28,032 bases of DNA. Source: an uncultured Thermomicrobiales bacterium (GTDB lineage: Bacteria > Chloroflexota > Chloroflexia > Thermomicrobiales > UBA6265). Positions 1 to 5,783 of the stretch are shown piece after piece. Under the pieces are notes generated by a model. It made no database searches. It had not been told where the DNA came from and was given only the letters and a program-made list of their open reading frames with translations. Location of the stretch: contig CADCWK010000183.1 in assembly GCA_902806375.1 (NCBI GenBank), positions 1-28,032 on the forward strand. Reading direction: 5' to 3'. Within the stretch, counting starts at the first letter, position 1. Every line of letters begins with the position of its first letter. A program made the position numbers and the translations under genes.

Positions 1-35
1 TCGGCGACGCTCTTGACGAGATCCTGCTTGCGCAT
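1..35 (-). CDS. HU-family DNA-binding protein, N-terminal fragment
   Basis: Only the first eleven codons are in the window, reading MRKQDLVKSVA on the minus strand from an ATG at 33-35. This matches the usual opening of HU/IHF-family nucleoid proteins (M-x-K-x-x-L-[VI]-x-x-[VI]-A). A strong ribosome binding site, AGGAGAGG, lies just upstream (about 37-44). HU dimers bend and compact DNA. The fragment is too short to separate HU from other members of the family, and the rest of the gene lies outside the window. Confidence 0.6.
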   Translation of the reverse strand, partial: MRKQDLVKSVA

Positions 36-208
36 AGCCTCTCCTGACGAATAGTGGACCCGTGGGCCCCGGACGACCGCTACGGATCTCCGCCACGGAC
101 CGCGTGACGGGACGATCGTCGATCATGTTGGCCAGTCTCGTGGTCCGTATGAGTCGGGCTGGCCCGTGGTGACGGCGCGTAGCTTAGCCAATTCCGCCCG
201 CCCGCGCA

Positions 209-1048
209 CTATTTCAGCGCACGTGGGCTGCCAATGCGTCGCTGACGCGCGATCTCGAACAGGACGATCGATCCGGCGACCCCCGCGTTGAGTGATTCCA
301 CGCCACTGGTCATGGGGATCGCGATCGCCAGGTTGGCCAGGGCACGCCCCGTCTCACCCGGTCCGACGGCCTCTGAGCCGACGATGAGGAGCGACGGCTG
401 GCGCCAGTCGACACCGTCATACGTCCGATCGGCGTCCGCCTCCGCGATCGCGCGGATGGGTAGCGCCTGGAGGCGTTCCATCGGTACCGTATCCGCTGCC
501 AGGATCGGGATCCGGAAGTGGGCGCCCATCGCCGACCGTACGACCTTGGCGTTGTAGGGGTCCACCGACCCGCTGCCAACCAGGACCGCATCCGCACCTG
601 CTGCGGCACTCGAGCGGAGCAGCGTGCCCATGTTCCCGGGATCGCGGATACCGTCCAGATAGACGACCAGGGTCGCGTCATCGGGCAGGGCGGTCGCGGC
701 GGGCAGCGGCAGCACGCCGAGGATGCCCTGGGGATGGACGGTCTCGCACAGGTCGTCGAACAGCGCGGTATCGAGGCGCCGGACGTCCACCTCATCCCCG
801 GCGAGCAACGCGTCGAGCCGGTCCGTTCCGGCGACGTAGTCGTCGCGGACGACGATGACGTGGGGCCGGACGCCGGCGTCGAGCGCATCGGCCAGCCCCC
901 GCTCGCCCTCGACGACGAACTGGCCGGTCTCTTCCCGTGCCTTGCGGCGGCCCAGGGCGCGGACGAGCCGGACGACCTGGTTGGCCGGCGACGAGATCAC
1001 CTCCGACGACCGGGCACGACGATGCCGCCGGACATCGTCCGGCGGCAC
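209..1048 (-). CDS. TrmH/SpoU-family RNA 2'-O-ribose methyltransferase
   Basis: 279 aa from GTG at 1046-1048. A substrate-binding N-terminal region (ANQVVRLVRALGRRKAREETGQF, with VVEGERGL after it) is followed by the SPOUT knot. The SpoU motifs are visible: DGIRDPGNMGTLLRSS, then IVGSEAVGPG, then IPMTSGVESLNAGVAGS. Such enzymes transfer a methyl group from SAM to a ribose 2'-OH in 23S rRNA or tRNA, and the exact target cannot be read from the sequence. The gene lies 38 bp downstream of rplT and is probably the last gene of the infC operon, a common arrangement. An internal GTG in front of ISSPANQ is an alternative start that fits family length better but has poor spacing from GGAG. Confidence 0.9.
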   Translation of the reverse strand: MPPDDVRRHRRARSSEVISSPANQVVRLVRALGRRKAREETGQFVVEGERGLADALDAGVRPHVIVVRDDYVAGTDRLDALLAGDEVDVRRLDTALFDDLCETVHPQGILGVLPLPAATALPDDATLVVYLDGIRDPGNMGTLLRSSAAAGADAVLVGSGSVDPYNAKVVRSAMGAHFRIPILAADTVPMERLQALPIRAIAEADADRTYDGVDWRQPSLLIVGSEAVGPGETGRALANLAIAIPMTSGVESLNAGVAGSIVLFEIARQRRIGSPRALK

Positions 1049-1086
1049 GGGCGGCTCCGGCCCGGCTGGGTCGGAGCGGTGACGCG

Positions 1087-1443
1087 CTATGCGAGTTCTG
1101 CCCGGGCGCGATCGACGATCGCGCTGAAGGCGGCCGCGTCGCGGACGGCGAGGTCAGCGAGGATCTTGCGGTCGACCGCTACTCCGGCCAGTGACAGCCC
1201 GTGGATCATGCGGCTGTAGCTGAGGCCGTTCTGGCGGGCCGCGGCGTTGATGCGGATGATCCAGAGCCGGCGCATGTCGCGCTTCCGGTTCCGGCGGTCG
1301 CGATACGCGTACCGCAGCGCATGCATCATCGACTCGTGCGCCCGCTTGAACAGGCGCCGGTTGGTCGCGCGGTGACCCTTCACCTGCGCGATGACGGCCT
1401 TGTGGCGGCGATGTGAGGTTACGCCGCGCTTGACGCGTGCCAT
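1087..1443 (-). CDS. rplT: Large ribosomal subunit protein bL20
   Basis: 118 aa, the usual L20 length. It starts at ATG 1441-1443 with AAGGAG upstream. The very basic N-terminal arm (MARVKRGVTSHRRHKAVI) and the globular C-terminal part (WIIRINAAARQNGLSYSRMI) are typical. L20 binds 23S rRNA early in 50S assembly. In several bacteria it also represses its own infC-rpmI-rplT operon by binding a leader that mimics its rRNA site. The operon order here is the conserved one, and the leader upstream of infC contains the expected kind of structure. Confidence 0.97.
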   Translation of the reverse strand: MARVKRGVTSHRRHKAVIAQVKGHRATNRRLFKRAHESMMHALRYAYRDRRNRKRDMRRLWIIRINAAARQNGLSYSRMIHGLSLAGVAVDRKILADLAVRDAAAFSAIVDRARAELA

Positions 1444-1529
1444 GGAGAACTCCTTGGTGTTGGGCCGGCCGCCACCAGGTCATGCGGCCTATCAGCTGGC
1501 TTGGAACGGGTCAGGACGAGGTCCGGTGA

Positions 1530-1739
1530 CTACTCGATCCCGTACGGGATCATCCGGCGAACGCGCTTCTCGTCGCTGCTGCTCAGCGGCAGCATGCGAT
1601 CGAACTGGCGCTTGATCCGCATGGACTTCTTGCGCCGGTTATGGCTCTTGTTGTGCTTGGTGCGCATGATGAGGCCGGTCCCGGTTACCTTGAACCGGCG
1701 AGCGGCACCCTTATGCGTCTTGAGCTTCTGCTTGGGCAC
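1530..1739 (-). CDS. rpmI: Large ribosomal subunit protein bL35
   Basis: 69 aa from GTG 1737-1739, reading VPKQKLKTHKGAARRFKVTG. This matches the family start MPK-x-KTHKGAAKRF. An upstream in-frame GTG (1749-1751) would add MRNR and leave no clear ribosome binding site, while GAGGAAC sits properly before the chosen start. The protein is short, basic and of family length, and ends in RRMIPYGIE. The start overlaps the 3' end of infC by 29 nt, so translation of the two genes is probably coupled. L35 is a 50S subunit component made together with L20. Confidence 0.95.
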   Translation of the reverse strand: MPKQKLKTHKGAARRFKVTGTGLIMRTKHNKSHNRRKKSMRIKRQFDRMLPLSSSDEKRVRRMIPYGIE

Positions 1740-2400
1740 GCGGTTCCTCACTTCTCTCCGAAGCTATGCGGAGGGCCTCGGCCATGGCCGACCCCTCCAT
1801 CTCCTGATCGTCCTGCTGCTCGTCGGACCCCGCCGCCGAACGCCCCTCGCGACCAGACTCGCGCTCAGCCATGCTCTGCTTGGCCTTGATCGGGGCGAGA
1901 TGCATGATCATCGTCCGCCCCTCCATCTTCGGCGTCAGCTCCATGGTCGACTGCGTCTTCAGCATCTCCCAGAGTTCGTCGAGCAGCCCCTTGCCGATGT
2001 CCGGGTGGGCCATCTCGCGTCCGCGGAACCGCACCGTGAACTTCACCTTGTCGCCCGCATCGAGGAACTTCGCGGCCTGCCGGGATTTGGTTTCCAGGTC
2101 GTGGTCACCGATCTTCGGCTGGATCCGGATCTCCTTGAGCTCGACGACGTGCTGGTTCTTGCGCGACTCGCGCTCGCGGCGGCTCTGCTCATACCGGAAC
2201 TTCCCGTAGTCCATCATGCGACAGACCGGGGGAACGGCATTGGGTGCCACCTCGACGAGATCGACTCCCCGCGCGCGGGCGAGATCGAGGGCTTCGCGGG
2301 TCGGCAGGATACCGAGCTGCTCGCCGTCCTCGTCGATGACCCGGACCTCGCGGATCCGGATGCGCTCGTTGACTCGTGGGGTTAGCGTTGGTCTAGTTAT
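1711..2400 (-). CDS. infC: Translation initiation factor IF-3, probable ATA start
   Basis: IF-3 binds the 30S subunit and enforces start codon and initiator tRNA selection. The N-domain (TPRVNERIRIREVRVIDEDG) and C-domain (KEIRIQPKIGDHDLETKSRQ, then VKFTVRFRGREMAH) are clear. The frame is open up to a TTG at 2428-2430, but that codon has no ribosome binding site. A perfect AGGAGG (2407-2412) lies six bases before an in-frame ATA at 2398-2400, which gives a start (M/I)TRPTLTPRVNER like other short IF-3 proteins. infC is the classic gene with a rare start codon, used for autoregulation because IF-3 discriminates against it. The product is 229 aa, longer than the usual 170-180 because of a ~60-residue polar, acidic tail (SDEQQDDQEMEG). 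The tail runs into the start of rpmI. Confidence 0.93.
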   Translation of the reverse strand: MTRPTLTPRVNERIRIREVRVIDEDGEQLGILPTREALDLARARGVDLVEVAPNAVPPVCRMMDYGKFRYEQSRRERESRKNQHVVELKEIRIQPKIGDHDLETKSRQAAKFLDAGDKVKFTVRFRGREMAHPDIGKGLLDELWEMLKTQSTMELTPKMEGRTMIMHLAPIKAKQSMAERESGREGRSAAGSDEQQDDQEMEGSAMAEALRIASERSEEPRAQAEAQDA

Positions 2401-2546
2401 TGTTTGCCTCCTGGCACAGCGTTGTCCCAAGTTTGCCGAGCAACAAAAAGACGCCGGTCATTCGACCAGGCGTTGACGGCGACTGGGGTCGTCCGACGAA
2501 CGATACCAGTCGCGCCCGTGCGGGTCAACTTGGGAGGTTGGTTGTT
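2401..2546 (-). promoter_or_regulatory. infC operon leader, candidate L20-type autoregulatory region
   Basis: Reading on the minus strand, the leader holds an 8-bp stem GCGACTGG/CCAGTCGC (2506-2513 with 2479-2486), then the hairpin and U-run annotated separately, then AGGAGG and the ATA start. A long-range inverted repeat, CCCAAGTT (2527-2534) with AACTTGGG (2426-2433), could close the whole leader and end just before the ribosome binding site. infC-rpmI-rplT leaders are known to bind L20 and attenuate transcription or translation. That this one does so is inferred from gene order and structure only. Confidence 0.45.
2441..2473 (-). terminator. Hairpin plus U-run between ribF and infC (terminator or attenuator)
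   Basis: On the minus strand, ACGCC-t-GGTC pairs with GACC-GGCGT around a GAAT loop (2451-2473), followed by CTTTTTG (2444-2450). It has the form of an intrinsic terminator. It lies 52 nt past the ribF stop, so it may end the nusA operon. However, only about 40 bp separate it from the infC start and no promoter is visible there, so infC transcription probably passes through it. That favours attenuation. Confidence 0.7.
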
Positions 2547-3535
2547 CTGTCAAGTATAGCAGTTTCAGCGGCAATGGACGCGAGATAGGCTCGGGTCGCG
2601 GTCTCGTCATCGGCCAGCTGCGCGATCATCCCTTCGACACTCGCGAAGTGCTGATCCGGCCGGAGACGACGGAGCAGATCGACCGCGAGGGTATACCCGT
2701 AGAGGTCCCCGTCGAAGTCCAGCAGGTGCGTCTCGATCTGCCGGACGCCGGTGTTGACGGTCGGACGGGTGCCGACGTACGTCATCGCCCAGCGCGGTGA
2801 CGCTTCTCCAGGCACCGTCGCGAGACTGGCGTAGATCCCGTCGGCGACCGGGACGAGGTCCGATGGAGGCATGACGTTGGCCGTCGGGAACCCGATCTGG
2901 CGACCGTAGTGGGAGCTGTGGATCACCGGGCCGGTGACGCGGAACGGTCGCCCGAGATAACGGGTCGCCTTCTCCGGTCGCCCATGGACGATGGCCTGCC
3001 GGATCGCCGAGCTGCTGACGACCTCTTCACCGTCGACGATGCGGGGCATGGCGTGGAGCCGGAACCCGTGCTCCCGGCCGAGTGCGGTGAGCCGGGCGAC
3101 ATCCCCCGTCCGTCCGCGGCCGAGCGCGAAGGCCTCCCCCACGAGCATCTCGACCGGCGCGGCCCGCTCGACCAGTTCGGCGATGAAGCTCTCGGCCGAG
3201 CGCTCCGAGAAGTCGCGGCTGAACGGGATGACGCAGATCTCGTCAGGGCCCCGCACGCCGATACGGTCCAGCTTCTCCTGCGCGGTACTGATCCGGCCGG
3301 GGAAAGCGCCGGGCCGGAGCACCATGGCTGGGATGGGCTCGAACGTCAGGGCCAGCGACGGGAGGCCGAGCTCTCGCGCGCGACGCACGGAGGCATCGAT
3401 CAGGTACTGGTGACCACGGTGGACGCCATCGAAGGTGCCAAGCGTCAGGATCCGTGGGACCCGCCGGAGCTGATCCAGTCCAACGACGACCGGCGCCTTC
3501 CCCTCCCCAGGTCCCCCGTCATTACGTCCCGTCAT
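2525..3535 (-). CDS. ribF: Bifunctional riboflavin kinase / FMN adenylyltransferase
   Basis: 336 aa. The N-terminal FAD synthetase half carries LGTFDGVHRGHQ, the nucleotidyltransferase HxGH-type motif. The C-terminal riboflavin kinase half carries YGRQIGFPTANV and THLLDFDGDLYG with the final FASVEGMIAQLADDE helix. The enzyme phosphorylates riboflavin to FMN and adenylates FMN to FAD in the cytoplasm. The ATG at 3533-3535 has GGAAGG about nine bases upstream and overlaps the truB remnant by 14 nt, so ribF depended on translation through truB. This may matter now that truB is broken. It is the last gene of the nusA operon. Confidence 0.96.
   Translation of the reverse strand: MTGRNDGGPGEGKAPVVVGLDQLRRVPRILTLGTFDGVHRGHQYLIDASVRRARELGLPSLALTFEPIPAMVLRPGAFPGRISTAQEKLDRIGVRGPDEICVIPFSRDFSERSAESFIAELVERAAPVEMLVGEAFALGRGRTGDVARLTALGREHGFRLHAMPRIVDGEEVVSSSAIRQAIVHGRPEKATRYLGRPFRVTGPVIHSSHYGRQIGFPTANVMPPSDLVPVADGIYASLATVPGEASPRWAMTYVGTRPTVNTGVRQIETHLLDFDGDLYGYTLAVDLLRRLRPDQHFASVEGMIAQLADDETATRAYLASIAAETAILDRTTNLPS
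2553..2558 (-). promoter_or_regulatory. Candidate -10 box for infC operon
   Basis: TATACT (followed by TGACAG) on the minus strand lies inside the 3' end of ribF. It matches the TAnACTT box found before several other genes in this window. No convincing -35 hexamer is 16-18 bp upstream. A start near 2546 would give a leader of about 145 nt. Confidence 0.35.
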
Positions 3536-4252
3536 TGCCTACGACCTTCCATGGCCTCGTTCCCAGTGCCGAGCCGTGTCCGATACCGAGCCAGTTACCT
3601 GCCGTGTCATAGGTGCGGACGCCGATCCCGTCGTCCATCGGGGGACCGGACACCGCGCGGCCCTGGAGCCAACCGGCCCGATCTCTGTCCGTAAGGACGA
3701 TCGCGGGCCATCCCTGCACGATGGTATCCGGGTGGATCGAGATTGACGCCCATTCGTAGCCAGGATCGTCCGCCAGTGCCGCTTCCAGGTCGACGATCGT
3801 CCACGCCTCCTCGATCCGGAACGGCCCCGTCCAGGTCCGCACCAGGTTGCTCAGGTGGGCGCCCGTCCCCAGCGCCTGGCCGAGATCGTGGGCGAGGGAG
3901 CGGATGTAGGTCCCCTTGCTGCACGAGATGTCGACGGCAGCGTGCCGGCATGGACGGCGGTGACCGCCCCATCGACGTCGTATGAGTCGGTCTCGACTCC
4001 CAGGGTGATCTCGGCCAGGTACCCCTTGTGGGCGTCCGACAGGAACTCCACGACCTTGGTCGCGTCGCCGACCAGGACGGGTAGGACGCCCGTCGCCGCC
4101 GGATCGAGCGTTCCGGCGTGTCCAACCCGGCGCTCTCCGGTCAGGCGTCGGACGCGAGCGACGACATCATGGCTCGTCCACCCCGCCGGCTTGTCGACGA
4201 TCACGACCCCGTGCAGCAGCCCGTTGGTCGCCCGACGTCCGCGTCCCATCAC
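3522..4252 (-). pseudogene. truB: tRNA pseudouridine-55 synthase, internal deletion and frameshift
   Basis: The N-terminal half reads well from GTG/ATG at 4247-4252: GVVIVDKPAGWTSHDVVARV, the catalytic-Asp motif GHAGTLDPAATGVLPV, and ETDSYDVDGAVTAVHAG. Around 3930-3945 the sequence jumps straight to VDISCSKGTYIRSLAHDLGQ in another frame, then continues through GAHLSNLVRTWTGPF and the C-terminal domain to TAA at 3522. The stretch normally between them, about 65-80 residues with the conserved PPxYSAxK motif, is absent from every frame. The remnant is 731 nt instead of about 900 and is not a multiple of three. TruB makes pseudouridine 55 in tRNA. This copy should be inactive unless the lesion is an assembly error. 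Order (nrnA-truB-ribF) is as in intact operons. Confidence 0.88.
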
Positions 4253-4255
4253 TGA

Positions 4256-5311
4256 CTACCGATCTGCCGTCGGGTCGTGCATCGCCGTGGCCAGTTCGGC
4301 GACCCGCGCCAGGAACCGGTCCTTCTCCTCCGCGCCCCCGACGATCGAGCAGCCAGCGGCCCGGGGATGGCCACCACCGCCGAACTCGGCGGCGATCGCC
4401 GCCACGTCGACGTCGGGGGGCAGGCTCCGCAGGCTCACCCGCCAGCCGGTGTCGTTGGCGAAGAGGATCGCCGCGACCAGTGAGCCTTCGGTCCCGAGCA
4501 GGAAGTTGACGAGGCCCTCGGCCTCGCTCGGGACAGCGCCGCAGGCCTTGAACATCTGGTCGGTCAGGGCGGTCCAGATGACGACCCCGGTCCACTCGAC
4601 CTCGCGCAGCGCGTGTTCCCAGAGGCAGACGCTCGACCGTGGCTTGACCCGGAACAGCCCATCGACGATCGGCTCCGGGTTCGCCCCGGCGTCCACGAGG
4701 TCGGCGGCTGTCCGCATCGTCCGGGAGGTCGTCGCCGAGGTCCGGAGGCCGAGCGTGTCCCCGTAGATGCCGGCCAACAGGCACTGTGCGATCGGCTCGC
4801 TGAGCGGGACACCCCAGGCGCGGATCAGTTCCGCGATGATTTCGGCCGTCGACGCCGCCTCGGAGAAGACGATGTTGATGTCGCCGAACCGGTCGTTGGT
4901 GACGTGGTGATCGATGTTCACCATCGGGATCGAGCCGTCGAACCAGCCGGGGTGATCAGTCTGGAGACTGCCGAGCCGGCGCCGGTCCGACGAATCGACG
5001 AGGCAGAGCACGTCGAACTCCGGCAACGCGTCCACGCCGTAGGTCAGGACGCGGTCCAGGAATGGCAGGAAGGTCAGACTGTGCGGGAGGTTGCCATCGC
5101 TGATCACGGGGTGCGCCTCGACGCCCACCTGCTCCAGCGCGACGCACAACGCGATCGCCGACGCCAGGGCATCGGCGTCGACGTTCTGATGCGTGGGAAC
5201 CAGGACCCTATCCGCCCGGCGCAACAAGGCGAGCGCCCCGTCGGCCGTAGCCTGGTCGATTGCCCATTTGGATCTCGGCGGCGGTCCCGGCACGTTACCG
5301 GCCGTTCCCAT
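4256..5311 (-). CDS. nrnA: DHH/DHHA1 phosphoesterase, NrnA-like nanoRNase/pAp phosphatase
   Basis: 351 aa from ATG 5309-5311, which has GGAG seven bases upstream. A GTG at 5348-5350 would give a longer overlap with rbfA. Motifs: HQNVDADALAS (metal-binding motif I), CLVDSSD, the eponymous NIDHH in PMVNIDHHVTN, and the C-terminal DHHA1 signature FGGGGHPRAAG. Family members degrade short oligoribonucleotides and dephosphorylate 3'-phosphoadenosine 5'-phosphate with Mn. The gene overlaps the rbfA end by 17 nt and sits between rbfA and truB, the usual location in Gram-positive-type nusA operons. Confidence 0.92.
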   Translation of the reverse strand: MGTAGNVPGPPPRSKWAIDQATADGALALLRRADRVLVPTHQNVDADALASAIALCVALEQVGVEAHPVISDGNLPHSLTFLPFLDRVLTYGVDALPEFDVLCLVDSSDRRRLGSLQTDHPGWFDGSIPMVNIDHHVTNDRFGDINIVFSEAASTAEIIAELIRAWGVPLSEPIAQCLLAGIYGDTLGLRTSATTSRTMRTAADLVDAGANPEPIVDGLFRVKPRSSVCLWEHALREVEWTGVVIWTALTDQMFKACGAVPSEAEGLVNFLLGTEGSLVAAILFANDTGWRVSLRSLPPDVDVAAIAAEFGGGGHPRAAGCSIVGGAEEKDRFLARVAELATAMHDPTADR

Positions 5312-5717
5312 CGACGGTCTCCGGGTCGCCGGGCCGACGGATCTCGGCACTGATCGTTCCGGCCGCGTGTGTCGCGTCGCGCTCGTGCAGGGCGTTCAGG
5401 GTCCGCGCGATCTGCTCGGCGTGCTCCATCGAGCGGTCGTCGCGGAATTCGAGATCCGGGATGCTGCGGGTCCGGAGCCGCGGCTTGAGGTGGAAGCGGA
5501 TGAACGAGGCGGCCGAGCGGAGGGCAGTGAGCGTCTCCTCCCGTTCCCTGTCCGTGCCGAGCACGCTGATGAACACCCGCGCGGAGCGCAGGTCGTCCGT
5601 CACTTCCACCTCCGTCACGCTGAAGAACCCGACGCGCGGGTCATTGACCTCGCGCCGGATGATGTCGCTGAGTTCCTCGCGGAGCAGTTCCGCGACCTGG
5701 AGCGTGCGGCGGCTCAT
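5295..5717 (-). CDS. rbfA: 30S ribosome-binding factor RbfA
   Basis: 140 aa. Family features: RTLQVAELLREELSDIIRREVNDPRVGFFSVTEVEVT at the start, then the KH-like core with ARVFISVLG and the late motif RSIPDLEFRDDRSMEHAEQI. RbfA binds the 30S subunit near helix 1 of 16S rRNA and aids late maturation. The ~20-residue C-terminal extension after the core is rich in charged residues. The gene lies downstream of infB, separated from it by a 19-bp perfect hairpin. Confidence 0.95.
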   Translation of the reverse strand: MSRRTLQVAELLREELSDIIRREVNDPRVGFFSVTEVEVTDDLRSARVFISVLGTDREREETLTALRSAASFIRFHLKPRLRTRSIPDLEFRDDRSMEHAEQIARTLNALHERDATHAAGTISAEIRRPGDPETVDGNGR

Positions 5718-5731
5718 AGGACTCCTGCCCA

Positions 5732-5774
5732 GGGGGTGGGCCGACCGGCGTGTCGCGCCGGTCGGCCCACCCCC
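5732..5774. repeat. 19-bp perfect inverted repeat between infB and rbfA
   Basis: GGGGGTGGGCCGACCGGCG (5732-5750) and its exact reverse complement (5756-5774) flank a five-base loop TGTCG. It fills most of the 66-bp gap between infB and rbfA. No T-run follows on either strand, so it does not look like a standard intrinsic terminator. A role in mRNA processing or stability, or partial termination, would fit. Confidence 0.9.
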
Positions 5775-5783
5775 GGTACCACG

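Noticed and set aside
160..208. tRNA-like GCGCGTAGCTTAGCC near the left end
   Set aside because: No T-arm or anticodon stem at the right distance, and the trmH coding end intervenes.
2401..2430. TTG start at 2428-2430 for infC
   Set aside because: No ribosome binding site before it, and it would place AGGAGG inside the coding region; ATA at 2398-2400 fits better.
2500..2529. TTGACC-17-TATCGT as infC promoter on the minus strand
   Set aside because: Good spacing and partial matches, but TATCGT overlaps the stem region of the leader and the TATACTT box upstream fits the window-wide pattern better; not excluded.
3607..4125. 172-codon minus-strand open frame across truB
   Set aside because: It covers the junction but reads as the wrong frame on the N-terminal side, so it does not supply the missing middle of TruB.
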